The notes below the pieces were generated by a model, which had not been told where the DNA came from, searched no databases, and worked only from the letters and a program-made list of their open reading frames with translations. DNA of 64,000 bases from Salinimicrobium sp035607535. GTDB lineage: Bacteria > Bacteroidota > Bacteroidia > Flavobacteriales > Flavobacteriaceae. The stretch is taken from contig NZ_JAYDZX010000010.1 of the NCBI RefSeq assembly GCF_035607535.1, positions 62,001 to 126,000 on the forward strand, read 5' to 3'. This document shows, one piece after another, positions 41,358-51,217 of the stretch (the first letter of the stretch is position 1; each line of letters begins with the position of its first letter). Both the position numbers and the translations under genes were made by a program.

Positions 41358-42670
41358 TAGTTCCTCAGTTTTTCGAGTTGTTCTTCCACGGCGCTATGAG
41401 AGACGTTGTGCGTCTTGAAATGTTTCACCAAAACCTCTTTTTCGGCGGGGGTAGCTTCAAGTTGATTCAAAATATTCATGAGGTGCATCTTCATATGTCC
41501 TTGCTGAATTCCTGTGGTAATAAGAGATTTTACAGCAGCAAAATTTTGAGCCAGTCCGGTAACAGCCACGATCTTCATTAGATCTTCGGCTGAAGGTTTT
41601 TGAAGGATCTCCAAAGCTATCTTTGAAAGCGGATGCAACCCGGTTAATCCTCCTACTGTTCCCAGGGCCAAAGGTATTTCCATCCAAAACCTGAACATTC
41701 CATTCCGCACATCGGCGTGAGAAAGACTGGTGTATTTTCCTTCTTTTGAAGCGTAAGCATGAATCCCTGCTTCCACTGCTCTAAAGTCGTTTCCCGTAGC
41801 CAGAACAACGGCATCAATGCCATTCATGATCCCTTTATTGTGCGTCACGGCGCGATAGGGTTCCGTTTTAGCTATTTTTAGAGCACGCACAAATTTTGAA
41901 GCGAAGTCTTCACCGGTCATACCGTGATCTTCCAGTTGATCGACAGGACAGGAAACTTCAGCTCGTACTATACAGTCAGGCACATAGTTAGAGAGAATAC
42001 TCATCACGATCTCAATATCTTTTTCTGAAGCATCAAAAGCTTTATAGGCTTTAGCTTCGGCTTGAAAAGTTTCAGCAAAGCGTTCCAGGCAGGAGTTGAT
42101 AAAGTTCGCACCCATAGAATCCCTGGTTTCAAAAGTGCAGTGCAGTTGATAATAGCCGCTCAATAGCTCAGTTTTATCCCTTAGCTCAATATTTACCACT
42201 CCGCCGCCTCTTTTTTCCATATTCCTGGTTAGTGGAGCAACGGCTTCCAGGAGCTTTGGTTTTGTGATATTGAAGAACTCCTGAAGTTTATGATCCTTTC
42301 CTGTATAGATGAAATGGACCTGCCCTATTTTTTGAGTACCCAGGACTTCAGCTTTAAATCCGCCACGCTTGCCCCAGAATTTTGCGGCTTTACTGGCTGC
42401 TGCAATGACCGAACTCTCTTCTATTGCCATTGGTATGGCGTATAGGCGATCGTTTATGAGGAAGTTAGGGGCCAGCCCAAAAGGGAGGTAATAATTGGAT
42501 AGCGTGTTTTCGGTAAATTCCTCGTGAAGTTTTTGGAGACTCGAATCGGGATTCCAGTACTGCCTCAATATCTTTTTTGCTTCTTTATTTCCGGCGAGGT
42601 AGGTCTTGCTAAGCCATTCAATTTTTTCCTCTTTTGAAAGCCTGGAAAAGCCGGTAATTGGGTCAACCAT
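41357..42670 (-). CDS. mvaA: Hydroxymethylglutaryl-CoA reductase, class II
   Basis: A 437-aa class II HMG-CoA reductase. PFGLAPNFLIND, the catalytic Glu in AIEESSVIAAASKAA, DSMGANF, HNKGIMNGIDAV (with the catalytic Lys) and the His in GIQQGHMKMHL follow the class II order. In Bacteroidota this enzyme serves the biosynthetic mevalonate pathway even though the class is often named degradative. The GHMP kinase follows with a one-base overlap. It is divergent from the peptidase operon across 206 bp. Confidence 0.93.
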   Translation of the reverse strand: MVDPITGFSRLSKEEKIEWLSKTYLAGNKEAKKILRQYWNPDSSLQKLHEEFTENTLSNYYLPFGLAPNFLINDRLYAIPMAIEESSVIAAASKAAKFWGKRGGFKAEVLGTQKIGQVHFIYTGKDHKLQEFFNITKPKLLEAVAPLTRNMEKRGGGVVNIELRDKTELLSGYYQLHCTFETRDSMGANFINSCLERFAETFQAEAKAYKAFDASEKDIEIVMSILSNYVPDCIVRAEVSCPVDQLEDHGMTGEDFASKFVRALKIAKTEPYRAVTHNKGIMNGIDAVVLATGNDFRAVEAGIHAYASKEGKYTSLSHADVRNGMFRFWMEIPLALGTVGGLTGLHPLSKIALEILQKPSAEDLMKIVAVTGLAQNFAAVKSLITTGIQQGHMKMHLMNILNQLEATPAEKEVLVKHFKTHNVSHSAVEEQLEKLRN

Positions 42671-42876
42671 TGTATAGAATTTGAAGGGCTAAAGATACAA
42701 CTACTGAAGAAAATGAGGCAAGGAAGAGGAATTTGAAAGGAGAGTTGAGAAATTTTCTACAGGATGAGACTTTTGGACTACTTTTCTTTAACATCTCATT
42801 ATGATTTAACAGCAGAAAACCTGTTTTTTACCTGAATTTTTATTAAACTTGGCATGCTAAATTTTTAAACTTAAAT

Positions 42877-45078
42877 ATGAAGTTGACCACCGGGCTTTTA
42901 GCCTTATTTCTTTCAGCTGCTTCGGTACTCACCGCACAAAAGAAAGAGATCACACTTGAAGATATATGGGGAGGTACTTTTCGCCAGGAAAGAATGGAAT
43001 CCCTTCAGTCACTCAACAACGGAAAAGAATACGTAGTCCTTAATTTTGACCGCAACAGCGGTACTTCGAGCATAGAGGCCTTCTCTTATAAAACAGGGGA
43101 AAAGACCCGCACGATCTTAAATAGTGGGGACATTCAGGATATCAGGTACTTTTCTGACTACGAATTTAGTGACAATGAGGAGAAATTAATACTGGCTACA
43201 GAGATCGAGCCTATTTACCGCCACTCTACCCGCGGAATTTTCTACGTGTATGATCTTAACAGCAAAGAACTCACGAAAATTTCAGAAGAGAAGATAAAGG
43301 AGCCTACGCTTTCTCCTAACGGCAAGAAGGTCGCCTATGTTTACGAGAATAACATATATGTGAAGGACCTGGCTACCGGAAAAGTTACGCAGGTAACTAC
43401 AGACGGGGAATGGAATAAAATTATCAATGGAGTAGCCGATTGGGTTTACGAGGAGGAATTTTCCTTTGTGCGGGCTTTCCAGTGGAATAAAACCGGAGAT
43501 AAAATTGCTTTTTTGAAGTTCGATGAAACTGAAGTTCCGGAATTTTCAATGGATGTTTATGGACAGGATCTTTATCCCTCCAAATCCACTTTTAAGTACC
43601 CAAAGGCCGGGGAAAAGAATTCTGAAATGAGTCTGCACATTTACGACCTCCAAAAGAATCAAATATCTGATGTTGAACTGGGCGATTATGAGGATTTTTA
43701 CATTCCCAGGATCAAGTGGACCAATGATGCCAATGTACTTAGCGCACAGGTTCTAAATCGCCACCAGAATGTTCTCGACCTTATCTTCGTTGATGCTGAA
43801 AACAATCAGGCGAAAATTGTGCTAACAGAAACCGATGAGGCTTATGTGGATGTGACCGATAATTTGACCTTTTTGGATGATAACAGCTTCATCTGGACAA
43901 GTGAAAAGGACGGCTGGAATCATATTTACCTTTACGACAAGACAGGAAAGCTAAAGAATCAAGTGACCAGGGGGAACTGGGAAGTTACCAACTATTACGG
44001 CCTTGATCCAAAGACAAAGACAATTTTCTATCAGAGTACCGAGAACGGAAGCATCAATCGGGATGTATTCTCTGTTAAAACAACCGGAAAGAACAAGAAA
44101 CAACTTACAGAGAAGGTAGGACAGAATAGTGCAGATTTTAGTGCAGATTACACCTACTTTATCAATAGTTACAACAGCGCAACTACACCTTACGAGTTCA
44201 CTCTGCACCTTGCAAAGAATGGAAAGCTGGTAAGAGAGATCGTCAATAATGAAGAGCTTTTAAAGAAAATGGCCGAATATCAGATCGTGCCAAAGGAATT
44301 CTCCACCCTTGAAGTGAACGGCGAAGAATTGAATATGTGGATGATGAAACCGCCACAGTTTGATGAGAACAAAAAATATCCGCTTTTTGTTGCCCAATAT
44401 TCAGGACCTGGTTCCCAGGAAGTCGGTAATCGCTTCAACAGCACCAATGACTACTGGTATCAAATGCTGGCCGGCAAAGGTTATATCGTAGTGGGAATCG
44501 ATCCCCGCGGGACAGGATATAAAGGTGCGGCTTTTAAGAAGATCACCCAAAAAGAGCTTGGGAAATACGAAGTTGAAGACATTATCGAAGCAGCCAGGAT
44601 CCTTGGCACTAGAAATTATATTGACGAAGAGAATATGGGAATTTGGGGCTGGAGCTATGGGGGCTTTATGTCTTCAAACGCCATTCTTAAGGGAAATGAT
44701 GTTTACAAGATGGCCATCGCAGTGGCACCTGTGACCAGCTGGAGATTCTATGACACAATTTATACTGAGAGGTATATGACAACTCCGCAGGAGAATCCAT
44801 CAGGGTATGATGAGAACTCTCCCATAAATCATGTGGAAAAATTAAAAGGAGATTATTTGCTTATTCATGGAAGTGGAGACGACAACGTGCACGTTCAGAA
44901 TACCATGAGAATGATAGAGGCTCTTGTGCAGGCGAATAAACAGTTTGACTGGGCGATCTATCCCGACAGGAATCATGGTATCTATGGCGGTAATACCCGT
45001 TTGCATTTGTACACGCTCATGACAAATTTTATTGAAGAAAATTTAAAAGTTAACCCTAATATTAAATCATCCCTATAA
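42877..45078 (+). CDS. Dipeptidyl-peptidase IV-like S9 peptidase
   Basis: A 733-aa secreted serine peptidase: signal peptide (about 1-20, LTAQ), an N-terminal beta-propeller (about 40-470) and a C-terminal alpha/beta-hydrolase. Catalytic Ser is S593 in GWSYGG, the acid lies in GDDNVH (667-672) and the His is H700 in RNHG. DWVYEEE (near 187-193) is the double-Glu motif that holds the substrate N-terminus in DPP-IV. It would release dipeptides in the periplasm. Stop and next start share a base (TAATG), linking it to two peptide transporters. TAAACTTG (42844-42851) is a possible -7 box. Confidence 0.93.
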   Translation: MKLTTGLLALFLSAASVLTAQKKEITLEDIWGGTFRQERMESLQSLNNGKEYVVLNFDRNSGTSSIEAFSYKTGEKTRTILNSGDIQDIRYFSDYEFSDNEEKLILATEIEPIYRHSTRGIFYVYDLNSKELTKISEEKIKEPTLSPNGKKVAYVYENNIYVKDLATGKVTQVTTDGEWNKIINGVADWVYEEEFSFVRAFQWNKTGDKIAFLKFDETEVPEFSMDVYGQDLYPSKSTFKYPKAGEKNSEMSLHIYDLQKNQISDVELGDYEDFYIPRIKWTNDANVLSAQVLNRHQNVLDLIFVDAENNQAKIVLTETDEAYVDVTDNLTFLDDNSFIWTSEKDGWNHIYLYDKTGKLKNQVTRGNWEVTNYYGLDPKTKTIFYQSTENGSINRDVFSVKTTGKNKKQLTEKVGQNSADFSADYTYFINSYNSATTPYEFTLHLAKNGKLVREIVNNEELLKKMAEYQIVPKEFSTLEVNGEELNMWMMKPPQFDENKKYPLFVAQYSGPGSQEVGNRFNSTNDYWYQMLAGKGYIVVGIDPRGTGYKGAAFKKITQKELGKYEVEDIIEAARILGTRNYIDEENMGIWGWSYGGFMSSNAILKGNDVYKMAIAVAPVTSWRFYDTIYTERYMTTPQENPSGYDENSPINHVEKLKGDYLLIHGSGDDNVHVQNTMRMIEALVQANKQFDWAIYPDRNHGIYGGNTRLHLYTLMTNFIEENLKVNPNIKSSL

Positions 45079-46673
45079 TGGCACAGGTAACAACATCACC
45101 GCAGGATCGTGAATTATTCGGTCACCCGGTAGGTCTTTATGTTTTATTTTTTACTGAAATGTGGGAGCGTTTTTCCTACTATGGAATGCGCGCCATTCTG
45201 GTACTTTATCTTGTAAGTGCAACACAGGGCGGTAATGCCGGACTAGGCTGGACAAATGCCGAAGCTTTAGCTCTCTACGGCTGGTACACGATGTTGGTTT
45301 ATGTCGCTTCCATTCCTGGAGGAATTATAGCCGATAAGCTTCTGGGTCAGAAAAAAGCTGTTCTCTGGGGTGGTATCATACTGGTCGCCGGACACGGCAT
45401 CCTGGCAGTAGAGGAAATGTGGGCTTTTTACACCGGTCTTGGATTAATCATTGCCGGAGTTGGAATGCTAAAGCCAAACATCTCTACCATGGTGGGAGGC
45501 CTTTATAAAGAAGGTGACATTCGCCGTGATAAAGGATTTACAATTTTTTACATTGGGATCAACCTTGGAGCTTTCCTTTCGAGTTTAATTGTAGGATACG
45601 TAGGAGAAAATATTGGATGGCACTGGGGCTTCGGTCTTGCAGGAATTGCCATGGCATTTGGCCTTCTGGTTTACCTGTGGGGTCAAAAATATCTTAGAGA
45701 AGTAGGAAATCTTCTTTCAAAAGCTGAAAGAGATACAGGAGCATCTTTTGGAGGAATGTTCAAAGGGTTGTTTAAGTCTCCATTGCAATTAGCTATCTCT
45801 GGTCTGCTTATGGCTTTTTCCATCTATTGGTTGCTAGTAGAAGATGTAGCTTATGGATTTTTGTTCGTATTCCTCACGCTGGTCACTGCTATGATGCTCA
45901 TGGTATATAAGGATCTAACCACCCAGGTCATGAAGGATCGTTACGTGGTTATGTTACTTTCCTTTATTCTTGTCATCGTGTTCTGGGGAGCGTTTGAACA
46001 AGCGGGAGGATTGATGAACATCTATGCTCTTGAAAAAACCGACCGGTCTTTACCATTTAGTCTGCCGTTGATCGGTAGCGAAGTCCCTGCTTCATGGTTC
46101 CAGTCGTTAAATGCCCTGTTCATTATTATTTTTGGTGTTATTGTGGCGAATTTCTGGGCTAAGCGCAAGCTTAAGAGCAAGGAAGCCTCTTCAATCTTTA
46201 AGATGGCAATTGGGGTAATTATCATGGGATTAGGCTTTGTCTTTATGGTCTTCGCTTCAATGGAATTCCAGAATGACGGAGCTTCAGCTATGTACTGGCT
46301 GGTGCTTGCATATCTTTTCCACACTATTGGGGAATTGAGTTCCTCACCGGTAGCCCTTTCATTCATTACAAAGCTGGCGCCTGTAAAATATGCTTCTTTA
46401 ATGATGGGTGTCTATTTTGCAGCGACAGGACTTGGAAATAAAGTAGCCGGAATTGTGGGAGAATTTTCTTCGGAAGCAGGAGATGGTACCATCTTCCTTG
46501 GGATCACCATTTTCACTGTGGCTTTCGCAGTACTCGTTTTACTCATGCTTAAACCATTGAAACGTCTTACTCACGGAGTTGAAGATGAAGAAAGAGAACT
46601 TCCTCAACAGGAAAAATGGGAGCTTGGGGATGAAGACCTGGTAGAAAAAGAAGAAAATAAAAGAAGAAAATAA
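45078..46673 (+). CDS. Proton-dependent peptide transporter (POT/PTR2), copy 1
   Basis: A 531-aa MFS transporter with 12-14 TM segments. The POT signature ExxER is present as EMWERFSYYGMR (residues about 19-30), and the PTR2 motif as FTIFYIGINLGAFL. It should import di- and tripeptides with protons. It is translationally coupled to the DPP-IV-like peptidase upstream and to the second transporter downstream, so the operon forms a peptide cleavage and uptake unit. The C-terminus is a charged tail rich in Glu and Lys. Confidence 0.93.
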   Translation: MAQVTTSPQDRELFGHPVGLYVLFFTEMWERFSYYGMRAILVLYLVSATQGGNAGLGWTNAEALALYGWYTMLVYVASIPGGIIADKLLGQKKAVLWGGIILVAGHGILAVEEMWAFYTGLGLIIAGVGMLKPNISTMVGGLYKEGDIRRDKGFTIFYIGINLGAFLSSLIVGYVGENIGWHWGFGLAGIAMAFGLLVYLWGQKYLREVGNLLSKAERDTGASFGGMFKGLFKSPLQLAISGLLMAFSIYWLLVEDVAYGFLFVFLTLVTAMMLMVYKDLTTQVMKDRYVVMLLSFILVIVFWGAFEQAGGLMNIYALEKTDRSLPFSLPLIGSEVPASWFQSLNALFIIIFGVIVANFWAKRKLKSKEASSIFKMAIGVIIMGLGFVFMVFASMEFQNDGASAMYWLVLAYLFHTIGELSSSPVALSFITKLAPVKYASLMMGVYFAATGLGNKVAGIVGEFSSEAGDGTIFLGITIFTVAFAVLVLLMLKPLKRLTHGVEDEERELPQQEKWELGDEDLVEKEENKRRK

Positions 46674-48460
46674 TGGCAGCAACCGTTCCTGCGGCAGAGA
46701 ATGATTTCTTTAAATCAAAAGTCCTGGGCCATCCCGCGGGCCTCTTTGTTCTTTTCTTTACCGAAATGTGGGAGCGCTTCTCGTTCTACGGAATGAGGGT
46801 ACTCCTTATCAACTTCCTCACAATGGCTGTTATAGGAGTAGACAATCCCGGTTGGGGTTGGAGTGCAGAGAACGCAGGAGCATTGTTTGGAACTTATGCG
46901 GGATTACTATATTTAACACCTATTGCCGGGGGTATCATTGCCGATAAGATCACCGGCTACCGTTGGGCAGTGGTAATTGGTGCGGCGATCATGACCCTGG
47001 GGCACGCTTCCATGGCATTGGAAACAGAGTTTTCCCTTTATTTCGGACTTGCCCTACTGGTTATAGGTACAGGTTTCTTTAAACCTAATATTACCTCTAT
47101 TATTTCTGAAATGTATGACGGCAAACCCGACAAGAAGGATGGTGCTTACACCATTTTCTACATGGGTGTAAATGCCGGAGCTTTCTTTGGAATGATGCTC
47201 TGTGGCTACCTTGCCGAAAGAGTAGGATGGAGCTGGGGCTTCGGTCTTGCGGGAATCTTTATGTTGCTGGGAACTTTACAGTTCTGGTTGGCTAAACCCC
47301 TTTTTGGAAATATAGGCGGAGTGCCCGATAGGGCTAAACTTGCCGAAGAAAAAGCAAAGGAAGAAGCGACGGGAGTCAAAGATCACTCTCATAACCCGTT
47401 TACACTTTTCGATAAGATCCTGGTTGTCGCAACTTCGGTTATAGGACTATTGTATTTGATCAATGATCCTGTTTCCAGAATTGCCAATCTCAACCTGCTT
47501 CCGGCAGTCATGCCATTTGATTTTCAGGGAGAACCTTTCTCAGGACCTTTAGCTTTAGCTCTTATTGGTTTGGTGTTATTCCTGGTTCTCGTGATCAGCA
47601 GGATTTCCAGGTATACTAAAATAGTTCGTGACAGGTTGATCGCTGTGATCATTTTTGCCTTTTTCACGGTTTTCTTCTGGATGTCTTTTGAACAGGGCGC
47701 AACATCTTTGATCATATTTGCCCGTGATTCTGTAGACAGGGTGCTTGTTGGAACGGGGGCAACTGTGTTCAACGTATTCAATACGCTGCTAACGGTGGTG
47801 CCGCTTATGATCATCACCTGGGTGCTTTACCTCTTATGGAAGCAGACCTATAAAAGGGTTCTTGGTTCGAATATAGTTCTGGTGGTTTGCTTCGGTATCA
47901 TCTGGGCAATTGTGATCTGGATGCTCGTTAGAGAATTCCAGGGAGACGCTACCGAGATCACAGTTTCATGGTTTAGTATCCTTAACTCCTTCTTTATAAT
48001 TGTATTTGCCTCCTTCTTTTCCAAATGGTGGGAGAGCAAGTATAATCCTTCCGCAGCATGGAAATACAGCTTTGGGTTGATCTTGCTTGGAATCGGCTTT
48101 GGCTTATTGGCTTTTGGATCCAGTGGAATCGCCGAGGGTGCAAAAGTAAGTATGGTCTGGCTCATTCTTGCCTATCTTTTCCATACCCTTGGAGAATTAT
48201 GTCTGTCCCCTCTCGGGCTGTCTTACGTTAGTAAGTTGGTTCCTGCAAGGATGATCGCCTTCATGTTTGGAATGTGGTATCTCGCTATAGCAATAGGAAA
48301 CAAGCTGGCAGGTTCTTTTGGAGGAATGATAGATGAGATCACCGAGCAGTACAGCCTTTCAACTTTTTTCCTGATTTTCACGTTAATACCTGTAGGTGCA
48401 GGAATATTGGTAGCACTGTTAAACCCGCTGCTTAAGAAATTGATGCATGGTGTAAAATAG
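46673..48460 (+). CDS. Proton-dependent peptide transporter (POT/PTR2), copy 2
   Basis: A 595-aa paralogue of the preceding transporter, with EMWERFSFYGMR and YTIFYMGVNAGAFFG. It is 64 aa longer, mostly from a larger central loop (about 220-290, including a His/Asn stretch DHSHNPF) between the two six-helix halves. Its start overlaps the stop of copy 1 (TAATG). Two different POT proteins in one operon suggest different substrate ranges or affinities. Confidence 0.93.
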   Translation: MAATVPAAENDFFKSKVLGHPAGLFVLFFTEMWERFSFYGMRVLLINFLTMAVIGVDNPGWGWSAENAGALFGTYAGLLYLTPIAGGIIADKITGYRWAVVIGAAIMTLGHASMALETEFSLYFGLALLVIGTGFFKPNITSIISEMYDGKPDKKDGAYTIFYMGVNAGAFFGMMLCGYLAERVGWSWGFGLAGIFMLLGTLQFWLAKPLFGNIGGVPDRAKLAEEKAKEEATGVKDHSHNPFTLFDKILVVATSVIGLLYLINDPVSRIANLNLLPAVMPFDFQGEPFSGPLALALIGLVLFLVLVISRISRYTKIVRDRLIAVIIFAFFTVFFWMSFEQGATSLIIFARDSVDRVLVGTGATVFNVFNTLLTVVPLMIITWVLYLLWKQTYKRVLGSNIVLVVCFGIIWAIVIWMLVREFQGDATEITVSWFSILNSFFIIVFASFFSKWWESKYNPSAAWKYSFGLILLGIGFGLLAFGSSGIAEGAKVSMVWLILAYLFHTLGELCLSPLGLSYVSKLVPARMIAFMFGMWYLAIAIGNKLAGSFGGMIDEITEQYSLSTFFLIFTLIPVGAGILVALLNPLLKKLMHGVK

Positions 48461-48481
48461 TTAGCTTTCAAAAATGTAATT

Positions 48482-48512
48482 TTACGCCCTCTTTTGAGGG
48501 CGTAATTTTTTT
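48482..48512 (+). terminator. Rho-independent terminator of the peptide operon
   Basis: TTACGCCCTC (48482-48491) pairs exactly with GAGGGCGTAA (48496-48505), loop TTTT, then a run of T. Confidence 0.93.
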
Positions 48513-48551
48513 ATATTAGGAACGACTATTGCGAAGGAGAAAAGAAAAAAT

Positions 48552-49103
48552 ATGAAGAAACTCGTACTAAGCTTAATAATCCTGTTTTTTGTGACTCCCA
48601 ATGTCGTGTCTCAGGAAATTAAATGGATGAGCATGAATGAAGCATTGAAGGCTCAAAAAGTGAAGCCGAAAAAGATCTTTTTGGATGCTTACACTACCTG
48701 GTGTGGCCCGTGCAAACTACTTGATAAGAACACCTTTTCAAATGAGGATGTAATAAAATACATCAACAAAAATTATTATCCGGTCAAGTTCAATGCCGAA
48801 GGCACCGAAGAAATTTCTTATCGCGGAATGACCTTCAAAAATCCCAATTATGACCCTAACCGAAGAGGCCGTAACAGTCAGCATGATTTTGCTCGGGCTA
48901 TGAAGATCACGGGATATCCGAGCCTGGTGTTTTTCGATGAGAAAGGAAATCTCATTGGTCCCATCCCGGGTTACAGAACTCCTCATCAACTTGAATTATT
49001 TCTGAAGATGTTCGTTGGAGAGGATTATAAGGATATTAATTCGCCTGAAGCCTTTAAGGCTTATTCCGAAACCTTCAAGAATGAATTCGCAGTTTCAAAC
49101 TGA
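48552..49103 (+). CDS. Secreted thioredoxin-fold protein
   Basis: A 183-aa protein with a signal peptide (about 1-20, VVSQ) and a thioredoxin fold with the redox motif WCGPCK and cis-Pro loop GYPSLVFF. The insert between them (SYRGMTFKNPNYDPNRRGRNSQ in two parts) is longer than in classical thioredoxin, as in DUF255/thioredoxin_7-like periplasmic proteins of this phylum. Probably a periplasmic disulfide reductase. Single gene between terminators and a convergent comEC. Confidence 0.88.
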   Translation: MKKLVLSLIILFFVTPNVVSQEIKWMSMNEALKAQKVKPKKIFLDAYTTWCGPCKLLDKNTFSNEDVIKYINKNYYPVKFNAEGTEEISYRGMTFKNPNYDPNRRGRNSQHDFARAMKITGYPSLVFFDEKGNLIGPIPGYRTPHQLELFLKMFVGEDYKDINSPEAFKAYSETFKNEFAVSN

Positions 49104-49163
49104 ACTTTCCCATTGTCAGCTTAAGAATAATGCTCAGTTTCGACCCGATCTGTAGAGCCTTGC

Positions 49164-51179
49164 TTATTTTATAAGAAAGGCTCCATCCTCTGCAGTATAG
49201 TGGAAGGGTATTTCATTTTCTACAACCGTCTTTCGCCATTTATTGACAATAGAAGGATAATTACTCCCATCGGCAATTACTGCTGAAGGTTTTGTCTTCT
49301 GGAGAAGGCGCTCCAGGTTTAGCCGCGGTGAGCCGGTAAGGAGCAATTTTGAACCTTCCGGTAACTCCGGAGGTATCATACCGGTGCTATCAATGAGTAT
49401 CAAAAAATGACCTTTTTGAGAGTAAATGTTTTTTACCTGCTCCTCTTTGACCTGCGCAATGTTTCCCCCCACTTTATAGTTCCGAATCATTGCCAATTCT
49501 TCTGCCGGTGAAGAGAGATCGTGATATAGCTGAAGTCTTTTTCCTTGTTGATCTCCTATAACACTGTTCCGGCTTTTGTGAAACACAATTAACTGCTTTT
49601 CATAATCTGAACCTTCAAAAATGTAAACCAGTTGTAAAATTATTACTGAGAAAAGAACAGCTATAAACCTTTGATACCTGAAATTTCTTGACAGGAGGAA
49701 GAGGAAGAATAGTAATATGTACCACGCCCAAACTTCAGATATAGAAAAAGATATGTCCCGAAAGATAAACTGCTCTCTTTCTGCAATGAATTTTACCGTT
49801 CCATTTAGTAATTCAATTGCGTACTCGTAAGCCCTGGCTAAGAAAGATGGTAGTAGTTCCAAAATGGCCAAAAAGATCAACAGAACCCCTCCAATCAAGA
49901 TAATGCCGAGAAACGGAAGGATGAGCAGGTTCGTAAGGAAGAACAAACCGGGAAATTGATGAAAGTAATATAAACTTAGGGGTAGGATTCCCGCCTGGGC
50001 GGCAATGGTGACGGTGAGCAGATCCCATAGGTATTTGAGGATCCTGTTTGGGGGAAAGTAAAGGTTTGACAGGAGTGGCTGAAGAAGAACGATTGACAGC
50101 ACAGCAAGATAGCTCAACTGGAATCCTACCTCAAAGATCCATTGCGGCTTAATGAGCAGCAGGAGAAGGAGAGAAAGAAATATTGAATTAAGGGTGCTAG
50201 TGCGTCTATTGATTTCCAAGCTAATTGCTATAAAGCTAAACATGGTCACTGCCCGCACTACAGAGGGAGAGAGGCCGGCAAGTACTGCAAAACTCCAAAG
50301 GCCGGTCAAGATTAGAAAGGTCTTGAGGATCTTACCTTTTTTGAACCTCCTTAGTGGCTTGAGAAGCCAGTGAAGAAAAAGTAAAATTACGCCGACATGT
50401 AGTCCTGAAACCGCAAGAATATGTATAGCACCTGCCGCCGAAAAGTTGTTGTAGGTTTCGGTAGAAATATCCTGTTTTTGACCCAGTAATAAAGCCTGAA
50501 CCACTGCCAGCTCATCTTTTTCAAATCCATTCCTTCTCAAAGATGTGGTGATTTTTCTTCTGAAGTCGGCGACATTGGTCCGAATTTTATTTTCTTCAAG
50601 AGATAACCGAAGGAAGTTTGTATTTCTCAGGTCCACCTGCCGCACGATCCCTTTGCCGGCCATAAACTTCTTGTAGTTAAACTGGTGAGGGTTCAGCGGA
50701 CCGTGAAGTGGGAGAGGCTGCCCCACTATGATCAATTGCTCTCCTTCCAAAAAGGGCATTTTCAGACTGTCTTTAAGGCTCAACAGCAGTAGCTTTCCAT
50801 GAGAAGATTTGCCGTTGACAGAATTGACTTCAGCAATATATTTGTGGCTGTAAAGATCGGGTTTCAGATTTTCTTTGATGCTAAGCTTCAGTACCGGAAT
50901 TTCTTCAGCAGAAATTTTGTTGATGTAATGCTGCGGCTGATTTTGAGGGAGGTGGAGACTGGAGACAAAAATTCCGAGGCTCAAAAAAAGGAGAAGGACA
51001 CTGCTTCCAAAGACTTCGTCGGGGAAGAGCAGTCTTCTTGCACGAAAGTAGGACAGGGCAAAAATGAGCAGAACCGGAAGGAGGACGAAAAATGACATTT
51101 TTGGCGACCATTCCAGAAAGAATCCGCTGCAAACACCCAGCAGTAGCACAAGTGTAAGTCTAAAGATCGCTGTATTCAA
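49164..51179 (-). CDS. comEC: ComEC/Rec2-family membrane protein
   Basis: A 671-aa polytopic protein. The N-terminal TM hairpin and DUF4131-like OB-fold part (about 30-190; HGPLNPHQFNYKKFMAGKG) are followed by the Competence domain with AAGAIHILAVSGLHVGVI and about eight TM segments to residue 500. It forms the channel for single-stranded DNA in natural transformation. The C-terminal 150 residues should be a metallo-beta-lactamase-like domain, but I see no HxHxDH motif, so this part looks degenerate or reduced. Confidence 0.88.
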   Translation of the reverse strand: MNTAIFRLTLVLLLGVCSGFFLEWSPKMSFFVLLPVLLIFALSYFRARRLLFPDEVFGSSVLLLFLSLGIFVSSLHLPQNQPQHYINKISAEEIPVLKLSIKENLKPDLYSHKYIAEVNSVNGKSSHGKLLLLSLKDSLKMPFLEGEQLIIVGQPLPLHGPLNPHQFNYKKFMAGKGIVRQVDLRNTNFLRLSLEENKIRTNVADFRRKITTSLRRNGFEKDELAVVQALLLGQKQDISTETYNNFSAAGAIHILAVSGLHVGVILLFLHWLLKPLRRFKKGKILKTFLILTGLWSFAVLAGLSPSVVRAVTMFSFIAISLEINRRTSTLNSIFLSLLLLLLIKPQWIFEVGFQLSYLAVLSIVLLQPLLSNLYFPPNRILKYLWDLLTVTIAAQAGILPLSLYYFHQFPGLFFLTNLLILPFLGIILIGGVLLIFLAILELLPSFLARAYEYAIELLNGTVKFIAEREQFIFRDISFSISEVWAWYILLFFLFLLSRNFRYQRFIAVLFSVIILQLVYIFEGSDYEKQLIVFHKSRNSVIGDQQGKRLQLYHDLSSPAEELAMIRNYKVGGNIAQVKEEQVKNIYSQKGHFLILIDSTGMIPPELPEGSKLLLTGSPRLNLERLLQKTKPSAVIADGSNYPSIVNKWRKTVVENEIPFHYTAEDGAFLIK

Positions 51180-51217
51180 ACCACTTATTCTTCAGGAGTT
51201 TACCCGAAGATAGGGAT

